Shown: positions 8,658 to 16,906 of the stretch, in pieces
Layout: every line of letters begins with the position of its first letter
Numbering within the stretch: position 1 is the stretch's first letter
DNA from: JABJOR01 sp965603075
GTDB lineage: Bacteria; Pseudomonadota; Alphaproteobacteria; Rhodospirillales; Casp-alpha2
Direction: 5' to 3'
Length of the DNA stretch: 64,000 nt
Assembly (NCBI GenBank): GCA_965603075.1
Contig: CBFDBO010000005.1
Span: 1-64,000, forward strand
Made by a program: the position numbers and the translations under genes
The notes under the pieces: model-generated
Told to the model about the DNA's origin: nothing
Databases searched by the model: none
The model's input: the letters and a program-made list of their open reading frames with translations, nothing else

Positions 8658-10043
8658 ATGTTAAGAATTATTTCTCCCGTCGATGGCAGTGTTTATGCAG
8701 AACGTCCCTACGCTTCAGAGCTCAGCATTAAAGAGACACTCAGCAAAGCAAGCAGCGCTCAAGGGGCATGGAAGAAAACATCTGTAGCCGAACGCGCCGC
8801 CATTTGTTCAAAAGCCGTAGACGCGTTTGTTGCCGACAAGGACCGTATTGGAACCGAGCTTGCGTGGCAAATGGGCCGCCCTATTCGATTTGGTGCGGGT
8901 GAAGTTGGCGGGTTCGAAGAACGCGCACGCTACATGATCTCAATTGCCGAAGACGCTTTAAAATCCGTTGATGTGGGTGCCAAAGAAGGTTTTACCCGCT
9001 ACATTAAACGCGAACCCGTTGGCGTTGTCCTGACAATCGCGCCCTGGAATTTTCCCTTCATGACCGCCGTGAACTCTATCGTTCCGGCCTTGATGGCGGG
9101 AAACGCGGTTATCTTAAAACATGCCCAGCAGACTTTATTGTGCGCCGAACGTATCGCCGATGCATTTGAAGCAGCCGGCTTACCAGACGGTTTATTTCAA
9201 GTCCTGCATATGTCTCACGATCAAACGGCACAAGTTATTGCTTCCCCCGAAATTAATTTTGTTGCCTTCACCGGATCTGTCCCGGCGGGTGAAGTGATGG
9301 AGAAAAATGCAGCGGGTCGGTTTATTGGCCTAGGGCTTGAATTGGGCGGTAAAGATCCGGCCTATGTTTGCGCCGATGCGGATGTCGCTTATTCCGCTGA
9401 GAATTTAGTGGACGGTGCGTTTTTTAACACCGGACAATCTTGTTGTGGCATTGAACGGATTTATGTGCACGAAAGCATTTACGACGCCTTTGTGGAAAGT
9501 TTTGTCGGCGTGGTTAATGGCTACGTCTTGGGCAACCCCATGGAGTTTGATACAACTTTGGGACCCCTTGTCTCAACCAAGGCCGCTGACTTTGTGCGGG
9601 GCCAAATTGACGACGCGGTAAAAGCAGGGGCAAAAGCGTTGATCAATCCAAATGATTTTGCCATGGACAAGGTCGGTACACCCTATATGGCACCACAGGT
9701 GCTGGTCGATGTTGATCACTCTATGCGCATTATGACCGAAGAAAGCTTTGGTCCCGTGGTTGGCATTATGAAAGTATCCAGTGACGCCGAGGCCATTACA
9801 TTAATGAACGATAGCGAATTTGGATTGACCGCCTCTGTCTGGACACCTGATGAGAACAAAGCCATCGAGATCGGCGATCAGATTGAAACGGGGACCGTCT
9901 TTATGAACCGTTGTGATTATCTTGATCCGGCCCTTGCTTGGACAGGCGTTAAAAACACAGGGCGCGGTTGTACGCTTTCAAGCGTCGGTTATGAGGCCAT
10001 CACCCGACCTAAATCTTATCATCTTAGAACATCAATCAGCTAA
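8658..10043 (+). CDS. NAD(P)-dependent aldehyde dehydrogenase
   Basis: A 461-residue aldehyde dehydrogenase superfamily enzyme that oxidises an aldehyde to its acid. The motif IAPWNFPF near residue 130, the FTGS cofactor motif, the catalytic glutamate in LELGGKDPAYV and the catalytic cysteine in NTGQSCCGIERIYV are all visible, as is the late ESFGPVV segment. The length and start resemble the shorter succinate-semialdehyde-dehydrogenase (Sad/GabD-like) branch rather than betaine aldehyde dehydrogenases. AAAAGGATC precedes the ATG. It lies directly before an alcohol dehydrogenase gene, 15 bp away, so the two likely handle one alcohol/aldehyde couple. The specific aldehyde is unknown. Confidence 0.9.
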   Translation: MLRIISPVDGSVYAERPYASELSIKETLSKASSAQGAWKKTSVAERAAICSKAVDAFVADKDRIGTELAWQMGRPIRFGAGEVGGFEERARYMISIAEDALKSVDVGAKEGFTRYIKREPVGVVLTIAPWNFPFMTAVNSIVPALMAGNAVILKHAQQTLLCAERIADAFEAAGLPDGLFQVLHMSHDQTAQVIASPEINFVAFTGSVPAGEVMEKNAAGRFIGLGLELGGKDPAYVCADADVAYSAENLVDGAFFNTGQSCCGIERIYVHESIYDAFVESFVGVVNGYVLGNPMEFDTTLGPLVSTKAADFVRGQIDDAVKAGAKALINPNDFAMDKVGTPYMAPQVLVDVDHSMRIMTEESFGPVVGIMKVSSDAEAITLMNDSEFGLTASVWTPDENKAIEIGDQIETGTVFMNRCDYLDPALAWTGVKNTGRGCTLSSVGYEAITRPKSYHLRTSIS

Positions 10044-10058
10044 TTTAAGGATACTGCT

Positions 10059-11246
10059 ATGAACACTACGCCTTCTATTGATCCCGCCACATTGGTTGGA
10101 AACTGGAATTATCCTACCGCCGTTCGATTTGGTGCGGGTCGTATTTCTGAATTACCAGCGGCTTGCGCTGACCTTGGTATGTCTAATCCTCTGATCATTA
10201 CCGATCCGGGGTTACGTGATTTACCCATGACCAAAGCAATCCTAGAGAGCTTTGCGGCCGCGGGTGTGACGTGTGATTTGTTCTCAAACATCAAACCAAA
10301 CCCCAATGGCGAAAACGTCGAAGACGGTGTCCGCGCCTATCGCGCGGGTCATCATGACGGCGTGGTTGCCTACGGCGGGGGCAGTGGTTTAGACGCGGCC
10401 AAAGCTGTGGCCTTGATGATTGGTCAAGATTTGCCGATCTGGGACTTTGAGGACGTAGGTGATAATTGGACACGGGTTAATGTGGCGGGTGTTGCGAAAA
10501 TTATTGCGGTACCAACCACATCGGGAACAGGATCAGAAGTGGGGCGCGCGTCGGTTATTGTTGACGAGAGTGCCCATCTGAAAAAAATTATCTTCCATCC
10601 CGCTATGGTACCGGAAATCGTTATTGCCGATCCTGAATTAACCATTGGATTGCCGGCAAAGATCACCGCCGCCACGGGGATGGACGCCTTGTCCCATAAC
10701 CTAGAGGCTTTCTGCGCGCCCGGCTTCCATCCCATGGCACGGGGCATGGCGGTCGAAGGGATGCAGATCATTAAAGATTGGCTGCCGGAGGCCACCCGCA
10801 ATGGTTCCAACATCGCCGCGCGCGGTATGATGATGGCCGCAAGCACCATGGGCGCTACGGCATTTCAACGCGGACTTGGCGGTATGCACGCGCTGGCCCA
10901 TCCACTCGGGGCGACTTTCGATGCCCATCATGGCCTGCTGAACGCCATTGTGATGCCCTATGTTCTATGGGCCAATAAACCGGTTATTGAAAAGGACATT
11001 GCCTATCTTGGTCGGTGTCTGGATGTGGGGGAAAACTTCGACGCTGTCGTAAACTGGGTTCTGGCCTTGCGCGAAGAATTAGATATTCCTAATGATTTAG
11101 CCGCGATCGGTATCACCGAAGATTGCGTTGAGGCGATTGGTGCAAAAGCCGCGGTTGACCCATCGGCGGGATCAAACCCCATCCCCTTCACGGACGAACA
11201 ATATGCAGAAATATGCCGCAAGGCTATTCTCGGTCAACACGGCTAA
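10059..11246 (+). CDS. Iron-containing alcohol dehydrogenase
   Basis: A 395-residue group III (iron-dependent) alcohol dehydrogenase. The NAD-binding glycine motif GGGSGLDAAKAVAL and the PTTSGTGSEVGR signature are present. The metal-ligand region is intact: DALSHNLEAF followed by GMHALAHPLGATFDAHHGLLNAIV, carrying the expected histidines. Family members interconvert primary alcohols and aldehydes with NAD(P). It lies 15 bp after the aldehyde dehydrogenase and 12 bp before the HAD gene. In this operon it probably oxidises a hydroxyl group of the substrate or of a breakdown product to an aldehyde. The substrate is unknown. Confidence 0.9.
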   Translation: MNTTPSIDPATLVGNWNYPTAVRFGAGRISELPAACADLGMSNPLIITDPGLRDLPMTKAILESFAAAGVTCDLFSNIKPNPNGENVEDGVRAYRAGHHDGVVAYGGGSGLDAAKAVALMIGQDLPIWDFEDVGDNWTRVNVAGVAKIIAVPTTSGTGSEVGRASVIVDESAHLKKIIFHPAMVPEIVIADPELTIGLPAKITAATGMDALSHNLEAFCAPGFHPMARGMAVEGMQIIKDWLPEATRNGSNIAARGMMMAASTMGATAFQRGLGGMHALAHPLGATFDAHHGLLNAIVMPYVLWANKPVIEKDIAYLGRCLDVGENFDAVVNWVLALREELDIPNDLAAIGITEDCVEAIGAKAAVDPSAGSNPIPFTDEQYAEICRKAILGQHG

Positions 11247-11258
11247 GGAACGATATAA

Positions 11259-12014
11259 ATGACAATTAAAGCAGTAACTTTCGATATTTGGGACACCATT
11301 GTCGATGACGATTCCGATGAACCCAAACGCGCGGCCCAAGGGTTGCGGTCAAAACGGGATGAACGCAGACATTTAGTGTGGGAAGCTTTAAATACCGTTG
11401 AAGCTGTGGACCTAGACGCGGTTGTTGCGGCCTACGATGTTGCCGATGCGGCATTTAATGTGGTGTGGAAAGAAAACCATATCAATTGGACTGTTGAACA
11501 ACGCATGCGGGTTATCGTGGGCGGAATGGGTAAATCATTACCGGATAATGTGATGGCAAAATTAGTCCATGATACGGGTCGTATGGAAGTGGACATTCCC
11601 CCCAACGTCATCGACGGTGTTAAAACCGCCATTGAAAACCTTGCGGGACGTTACAAGCTCAGTATTGTTTCTGACGCCATTGTGACACCGGGGTCTGGCT
11701 TGCGTGAAATTCTTGAGAAATATGAAGTGTTAGAATATTTTGACGGTTTTGCCTTCTCTGATGAAGTTGGCCATTCCAAGCCTCATATCACAATGTTCCA
11801 ATCCGCCGCCGATCAGCTCGGTGTTGAGCTTGATGAAATCGTTCATATTGGCGACCGGGACCATAATGATATCAAGGGGCCCCATGCGATCGGTGCCAAG
11901 GCGATTTTATTCACAGCAACCCGCCCCGATGATCGCGACATCACAACGGCGGATGCTATCTGTGACGATTATGCTGATTTGCCCGCGATCATTGACGCTC
12001 TCGCTGCACTTTAA
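11259..12014 (+). CDS. HAD-superfamily hydrolase with atypical motif I
   Basis: A 251-residue HAD hydrolase. Motif I is FDIWDT with the nucleophile Asp9; later motifs are a Ser/Asp segment (LSIVSDA), a lysine (GHSKPH) and acidic motif IV (IGDRDHNDIKG). The residue two positions after the nucleophile is Trp11, where HAD phosphatases normally carry the acid/base aspartate. Haloacid dehalogenases and phosphonoacetaldehyde hydrolase also lack aspartate there, so it may not be an ordinary phosphatase. It lies 12 bp after the alcohol dehydrogenase in the same operon. The fold is confident and the reaction is not. Confidence 0.8.
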   Translation: MTIKAVTFDIWDTIVDDDSDEPKRAAQGLRSKRDERRHLVWEALNTVEAVDLDAVVAAYDVADAAFNVVWKENHINWTVEQRMRVIVGGMGKSLPDNVMAKLVHDTGRMEVDIPPNVIDGVKTAIENLAGRYKLSIVSDAIVTPGSGLREILEKYEVLEYFDGFAFSDEVGHSKPHITMFQSAADQLGVELDEIVHIGDRDHNDIKGPHAIGAKAILFTATRPDDRDITTADAICDDYADLPAIIDALAAL

Positions 12015-12029
12015 GGATTAAAAAATATT

Positions 12030-12893
12030 ATGGCTGAACAACTTAAATTTCTGGTGCTCGATGGTTACGCCGTTGCGGGTCGCGCGGATTTAAATGCGGG
12101 TGGCGCGTCCACGGCGGGTGAGCTTTACGACAAGATGCTTAAACAATGTATGCCGGGATCGCACGTGGATATTATCTACCCCGGCGATGCGGATGCCACG
12201 CTGCCGACGGGGGCGGGCATTGCACAGTATGACGGCATCGCGTGGACGGGCTCCAGCCTGACCGTGCATCAACCCGATGAGAATGTGACGCCACAAATTG
12301 AGTTCGCGAAAGCAGCTTTTGAAGCGGGCGTTCCCGGCTTTGGTAGCTGTTGGGCAGCGCAAATTGCTGTGGTGGCCGCGGGCGGCATATGTGCGGTTAA
12401 TCCCAAAGGTCGTGAAATGGGCATCGCCCGTAAGATCGAGTTGACCAATGAGGGGCGCGCGCATCCCCTCTATACGGGCAAGTATTCCGTATTCGATGCA
12501 TGGATCAGTCACGATGATGAAATCACGCATCTGCCATCCGGTGGCGTGTTGCTTGCCAGTAATCGTTTCACGCGGGTTCAGTCGGTTTCCGTTACTCATA
12601 AAGGCGGTGTGTTTTGGGGACTGCAATATCATCCGGAATATGATTTGCATGAAATGGCCCGTTTGTGTTTTTGCCGTAAACAAAAGTTGACCGACAAAGG
12701 GTTCTTCCGAAATACCGATGACGCGCAAGTGTTTGTCGATCAATTGGAAGCCTTGCATCTCGACCCCAGCCGCACTGATCTTTCGTGGCTGTTGGGTATT
12801 GATGAGGACATTATGAACGAAGACGTTCGATTGGCCGAGGTCCGTAATTGGATCAATTACTTGGTCATTCCAAACCGGATCGCCAAAAAATAA
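12030..12893 (+). CDS. Class I glutamine amidotransferase-like hydrolase
   Basis: A 287-residue class I glutamine amidotransferase domain with a complete catalytic triad: nucleophile Cys107 in GFGSCWAAQ, then His201 and Glu203 in GLQYHPEYD. It most resembles stand-alone GuaA-type amidotransferases. No synthetase partner is fused or adjacent, so it may act as a hydrolase of a gamma-glutamyl amide, as PuuD does in putrescine breakdown; that is inference. Last gene of the catabolic operon, 15 bp after the HAD gene. It is followed by a hairpin at 12978-13004. The C-terminal part (about 215-287) has no motif I recognise. Confidence 0.8.
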   Translation: MAEQLKFLVLDGYAVAGRADLNAGGASTAGELYDKMLKQCMPGSHVDIIYPGDADATLPTGAGIAQYDGIAWTGSSLTVHQPDENVTPQIEFAKAAFEAGVPGFGSCWAAQIAVVAAGGICAVNPKGREMGIARKIELTNEGRAHPLYTGKYSVFDAWISHDDEITHLPSGGVLLASNRFTRVQSVSVTHKGGVFWGLQYHPEYDLHEMARLCFCRKQKLTDKGFFRNTDDAQVFVDQLEALHLDPSRTDLSWLLGIDEDIMNEDVRLAEVRNWINYLVIPNRIAKK

Positions 12894-12977
12894 AACTTTT
12901 TAAAGATCAATTAGAATAATCTATGAATTGCGCTCAAGCGCCGCGCTGGCTGCGCACCTCAGTGGTGCTAGTCCTAA

Positions 12978-13004
12978 AAGCCACTGGCTATTCGTCAGTG
13001 GCTT
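12978..13004 (-). terminator. Hairpin between convergent operons
   Basis: AAGCCACTG (12978-12986) pairs perfectly with CAGTGGCTT (12996-13004) across a 9-base loop. Read on the minus strand the stem is followed by TTTT, so it can end the TonB-like gene. On the plus strand it may also stop the catabolic operon, but the T run is poor. Confidence 0.6.
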
Positions 13005-13021
13005 CTTCGTCCGTATTACTT

Positions 13022-14026
13022 TTAGTTTTCTAGTTTAAACGTAATCGGTATGTTGATGGTCGCGGCGGTGTCTAGGCCATTAAACGTACCGGACTTAAAG
13101 CGCCATGTCTTAACGGCTTTCAGGGCGGCTTTGTCCAAAACGGAATGGCCGCTGCTAGATTGAATACTTAAATTTTCAACCAGACCGCTTGCGCTGACCA
13201 AAACGGTGAGCACGACTTTACCTTCTAAACCCCGCTTACGCGCGCGTTTGGGGTATTTGGGTTTTGCATTGTGCAAGAAACCAAGATTGTAATCCGGTGC
13301 GACGATAAGGTCAGAGTTGCTACCGGCATCAATTTCTTCGCCCGCCATGGTATCTTGATTGCTTAAGGCGGCGAGTTGGGGGGCTGGTTCAATTACGGGC
13401 TTGGTGACAGGTTCTATTTGTGCGATCTGTTCAGCTGCGGGTTCTTCAATAACGATCTCGATGACAGCAACTTGAACAGGCTCCGCTGCCGCCTCGAATT
13501 TAGGTTTTGGGGGCGCGACAGCCATTTCGGGTTTTAAATCAACCACCACATCCTTGCTGATGATACCTTCAGCGATCTCGATGATCGGTTCTTCAGCGAT
13601 TGGTACGTTAACAACAAGGTCTTCAATAATAACTTCTTTTACAACTTCCGGTTCGGGCGTTATTTCTTCAATTGGCGTCGGGATGACTTGCGGTGTTTCT
13701 TGAATTACCGCCTGTGGCGCGGCCAGATATATAAGCTCGACGTCCATGATGGTGATGGGTTCGGGAGCTTTGGTAAGACCGGTATAAAGTAAATACGATA
13801 CCACGGCGGCGTGGGCGGCGGAGCTTGCCAATATGGTCAGCACCATGCCGCTGCCTGAGATATATTTAAGAGCCCGTTTAAACGTACTGCCCCCTGATCC
13901 GTTTATGCCGGGGGGCATAACAGGAAAGTCAGGGGTAAACACCTTGTCTGGCCTGTCGTTTAAACTTGCGACAATAAGTCGGTTTTCGGGTGTCATTGCG
14001 CGTTCCGTTAACGTTTCAAAAAACAA
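13022..14026 (-). CDS. TonB-family energy-transducing protein
   Basis: A 334-residue protein with the classic TonB layout. After about 50 cytoplasmic residues comes one transmembrane helix (MVLTILASSAAHAAVVSYLL, about 60-79), then a long Pro/Glu/Val/Ile-rich spacer (about 90-230), and a C-terminal TonB domain (about 250-334; AKPKYPKRARKRGLEGKVVL, AALKAVKTWRF). TonB proteins link the inner-membrane proton gradient to outer-membrane receptors. No exbB/exbD or receptor gene is adjacent, so the partner is unknown; a division or TolA-like role is possible. The cytoplasmic N terminus is longer than in standard TonB. ATG at 14026 is used; ATG at 13996 is an alternative. Confidence 0.8.
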   Translation of the reverse strand: MFFETLTERAMTPENRLIVASLNDRPDKVFTPDFPVMPPGINGSGGSTFKRALKYISGSGMVLTILASSAAHAAVVSYLLYTGLTKAPEPITIMDVELIYLAAPQAVIQETPQVIPTPIEEITPEPEVVKEVIIEDLVVNVPIAEEPIIEIAEGIISKDVVVDLKPEMAVAPPKPKFEAAAEPVQVAVIEIVIEEPAAEQIAQIEPVTKPVIEPAPQLAALSNQDTMAGEEIDAGSNSDLIVAPDYNLGFLHNAKPKYPKRARKRGLEGKVVLTVLVSASGLVENLSIQSSSGHSVLDKAALKAVKTWRFKSGTFNGLDTAATINIPITFKLEN

Positions 14027-14415
14027 CGATCAACGGAAATTACCGCTCCTAGGCATGCCTCGTGCCACGAAATGATGACGTCTGTATTGGCAGGTTTACT
14101 GGCTTGTGTTTCATTGCTTCTGTCTAGCCTTCCCAGGTTTTTAAGGCCCAGTGGCAAAAATTTAAGACAGTCGCTCCACACCTACAGTTGCGAGGACAGC
14201 TCCGGAATTAGCATTCTTTGCGTTAAATTGTGCTGCACCGAATTCCCTATGACCCCTTTCGGGCACCAATAGTAATTCTGGCGTAGCAAAGTTTAGGTTC
14301 CACGGCAAGACTGTTTTTTTTAAATTATTGTGTTTTAATTAGAAGAACACCACAGGATACACCACAGGATACACCACAGGATACAACACGAGAACAACAC
14401 TGGGAAAGATGCAAG
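14027..14415. other. 389-bp intergenic region
   Basis: This divergent gap between the TonB-like gene and the ABC transporter holds a short threefold 12-bp repeat near its right end and an AT-rich stretch just before that (about 14310-14345), probably promoter sequence for the ABC genes. The open frame at 14072-14272 lacks codon and residue patterns of a real gene. I see no RNA gene or hairpin I can support. Confidence 0.5.
14349..14384. repeat. 12-bp tandem repeat, three units
   Basis: ACCACAGGATAC occurs three times without gap (14349-14360, 14361-14372, 14373-14384), followed by a partial unit. It lies 31 bp before the ABC transporter ATPase start, between its likely promoter and ribosome binding site, so it would be in the 5' leader. 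Confidence 0.85.
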
Positions 14416-15168
14416 ATGATAGAGGTTAAAGCATTAGAGAAGTCATTTCAAAGCGTAACGGCGCTTCATGGAATTGATTTTACCGCTTTTGATGGCGAGG
14501 TCACCGGGTTAATCGGTCCTAATGGCGCGGGGAAAACAACCGCGCTCAGGATTATCTATACGGTCATGCAAGCAAGCGCCGGGTCGGTGCGGGTGGATGG
14601 TTTTGATGTGGTGAATGATCGCTTGAAAGTTCAACAAAGTATCGGTGTCTTACCCGATGGATTGGGGCTCTATCCGCGCCTTACCGCCCGTGAACATATT
14701 CGGTATTATGGTCGCTTGCATGGTATGGAAGGGGACCACCTTGAAAACCGTATTGAATATTTAAACACTATACTTGGGATGGATGATTTTATAGATCGAC
14801 GTGCCAAAGGGTATTCCAAGGGGCAAACCCGGAAAGTCACGCTGGCCCGATCATTGGTGCATGAACCCCATAACCTATTATTGGACGAGCCGACCAATGG
14901 ACTGGATATTGCAAGCTCGCGCGCGGTTCACACGATGGTGCGGGAAATACGAGCCCAAGGGCGGTGTGTCTTATTTTGCTCGCATATCATGTCAGAAGTT
15001 GCCAGCATTTGTGATCGCATCATTATTATTGCTCAGGGGCGCATAGCGGGTAATGGAACCGTTGCTGAATTAATGGCGCAAACCGGAAAAGATGATTTGG
15101 AAGATGTCTTTCTGGCATTAACGGGCGATACTTTGGAGGACACTACTCTAGTGAGGGGGGCTGTATAA
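14416..15168 (+). CDS. ABC transporter ATP-binding protein (NatA-like)
   Basis: A 250-residue ABC ATPase. Walker A GPNGAGKTT is at residues 34-42, the signature YSKGQTRKV (Q replaces the usual second Q/E position) around 133-141, and Walker B LLLDEPTNGLD around 154-164, with the switch histidine in FCSHIMSE. It resembles NatA, the ATPase of sodium or drug exporters with an ABC-2 permease. GGGAAAG precedes the ATG. The permease gene starts on its stop codon (TAATG), so the two form one unit. The transported substrate cannot be told from the sequence. Confidence 0.9.
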   Translation: MIEVKALEKSFQSVTALHGIDFTAFDGEVTGLIGPNGAGKTTALRIIYTVMQASAGSVRVDGFDVVNDRLKVQQSIGVLPDGLGLYPRLTAREHIRYYGRLHGMEGDHLENRIEYLNTILGMDDFIDRRAKGYSKGQTRKVTLARSLVHEPHNLLLDEPTNGLDIASSRAVHTMVREIRAQGRCVLFCSHIMSEVASICDRIIIIAQGRIAGNGTVAELMAQTGKDDLEDVFLALTGDTLEDTTLVRGAV

Positions 15169-16343
15169 TGTTACGTCATATCTGGATCGTATTGTGCAAA
15201 GAGGTTGTTGATAATGCCCGTGATCGGCGGTCTTTATTAATTGCCCTCATCTACCCGTTGATGGGGCCTGTGTTATTGGGCTTGATGATCTCGGCAGTTG
15301 ACCGTGCCACAATGAGCGGTGCTCCTAAAAACATGTCATTGCATATTGCCGGTGCGGAGAATGCGCCGGTGTTAATAGAGTGGCTAGCTGAGCAAAAAGT
15401 GGGTGTTGTTAAGGCACCGGATGATGTGAAAACCGCTGTTCGTAATGGTGATGTTGACGTTGCCATTATCATCGCGCCGGATTTCCAAGAAAAATTTGCA
15501 ACCGAAATTACGGCCTCTATTACCATTGTGGTGAATTCTTCATCCTTGAGCGGTTTGGTGCACGTCAATCAGGTCGCGTCGCTTTTGGGAAATTTCAATA
15601 ATGTTGTATGGGGTGAACGCATTGCCGCACGGGGTATTGAATACCGGGCTTTGCAACCGGTTAATTTTGAGACTGCTAATGTGACATCCGGTTCTCATAT
15701 TTCAGATATATTTTTGTTGATGGTGCCGCCGTTGTTTATTTTTAATTTGTTTATGGGGGGCGCTTATTTAGCCATTGATACCACTTCCGGTGAACGCGAG
15801 CGGGGATCGTTAGAGCCCTTATTAATAAACCCGGTGAAGCGTTCATCTTTGGTTATGGGCAAATTCCTCGCAGCACTTTTTTATACGTTCATTGCGGTGG
15901 CGGTGCAGATGTTGGCGTTCAAGGCATCCTTTTATTTTGGCGGCGGTCAAACTGTGGCGTTTGAATTTTCTATTTCGGTTCTTGCCATCATGGGGATTTT
16001 GGTTATTTCATTACCCTTAATGATGGCCGCCGTCGCGGTGCAATTTATTATTGCAACCGTCACCCGCAGCTTTAAAGAGGCTCAAACCTATACTGGATTG
16101 TTGCCATTGGTCCCGGCATTACCCGCCATGTTGTTGGTCTTTGCACCACTTAAAATTCAGGCGTGGATGATGATGGTGCCAATCCTGTCCCAGACTCTAT
16201 TGATGGGACAAGTCTTGCGCCAAGATCCCGTGTCTCTGATAAATGTTTTTATTTCAATGGCTGCAACTTTTGCTATCACCGGAACGCTTGTTATAATTGC
16301 AATACGATTATATGAACGGGAGGAATTAATTTTTGGCTCGTAG
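15168..16343 (+). CDS. ABC-2 type permease (NatB-like)
   Basis: A 391-residue integral membrane protein. It has an N-terminal helix (about 20-45), a large extracytoplasmic domain (about 50-175) and five or six helices in the C-terminal half. The segment GERERGSLEPLLINPVKRSSLVMGK between helices is characteristic of ABC-2 permeases. Together with the preceding ATPase it should form a NatAB-type exporter. The start overlaps the ATPase stop by one base. No accessory gene follows; the next gene is a cold-shock protein with its own leader. Confidence 0.88.
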   Translation: MLRHIWIVLCKEVVDNARDRRSLLIALIYPLMGPVLLGLMISAVDRATMSGAPKNMSLHIAGAENAPVLIEWLAEQKVGVVKAPDDVKTAVRNGDVDVAIIIAPDFQEKFATEITASITIVVNSSSLSGLVHVNQVASLLGNFNNVVWGERIAARGIEYRALQPVNFETANVTSGSHISDIFLLMVPPLFIFNLFMGGAYLAIDTTSGERERGSLEPLLINPVKRSSLVMGKFLAALFYTFIAVAVQMLAFKASFYFGGGQTVAFEFSISVLAIMGILVISLPLMMAAVAVQFIIATVTRSFKEAQTYTGLLPLVPALPAMLLVFAPLKIQAWMMMVPILSQTLLMGQVLRQDPVSLINVFISMAATFAITGTLVIIAIRLYEREELIFGS

Positions 16344-16529
16344 CGTATCTTTGACTTACTTGCTGCGTTACATGGTGGAGACTTAGCAACCGCAAAGACA
16401 GAAGAGAGTAAACAGCGTCCAGTATTTCAAAGTATGAGTATATATAAGTAATGCTTGCAATTTTAAATCACTTGTTCCAGATTAAATTTTGTTACACAAC
16501 TTAAGATCAATTTTATAAGGAATACGACT

Positions 16530-16739
16530 ATGGCTACTGGATCAGTTAAATGGTTCAACTCAACAAAGGGTTATGGATTTATCGAGCCAGAAGATGGTTC
16601 TAAAGACTGTTTTGTACACATTTCTGCCGTTCAACAGGCAGGCTTGCAAGGCCTTCGTGAAGGTCAAAAGGTTGAGTTTGAACTCGTACCTGGACAAAAT
16701 GGAAAGTCCTCAGCTGAAAATCTAGTAGCCCTGGACTAA
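16530..16739 (+). CDS. cspA: Cold-shock domain protein (CspA family)
   Basis: A 69-residue single cold-shock domain. Both RNA-binding motifs are present: KWFNSTKGYGFIEPE (RNP1, residues 7-21) and DCFVHISAV (RNP2, about 26-34). Such proteins bind single-stranded nucleic acid and act as RNA chaperones. A strong AAGGA site lies before the ATG. The 186-bp upstream gap is AT-rich and could hold a long regulated leader as in other csp genes, but I see no clear cold box. It ends with a strong terminator at 16825-16858. The symbol is by family; several csp paralogues usually exist per genome. Confidence 0.93.
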   Translation: MATGSVKWFNSTKGYGFIEPEDGSKDCFVHISAVQQAGLQGLREGQKVEFELVPGQNGKSSAENLVALD

Positions 16740-16824
16740 CTCTCCTTTAACGCTATTAATTTCGGACTATGCGGTACATCTGTTTACTATACGGTAGACA
16801 GGCAATGTAGTTCGTCATAATGAT

Positions 16825-16858
16825 AAACGGCAACTGTCCACGGTTGCCGTTTTTTTTT
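16825..16858 (+). terminator. Rho-independent terminator after the csp gene
   Basis: ACGGCAAC (16827-16834) pairs with GTTGCCGT (16843-16850) around an 8-base loop, extended by A/T pairs and followed by a run of nine T. Confidence 0.9.
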
Positions 16859-16906
16859 ATGGCGATTTTATTGCAGTTTAATTGAAATTTTTAATAGGTT
16901 ATTTTG

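Noticed and set aside
12090..12758. 222-residue minus-strand frame inside the amidotransferase gene
   Set aside because: No domain or ribosome site; the plus-strand gene has an intact catalytic triad.
14072..14272. 66-residue frame in the TonB/ABC gap
   Set aside because: A hydrophobic start looks like a signal peptide, but there is no ribosome site and the rest has random composition.
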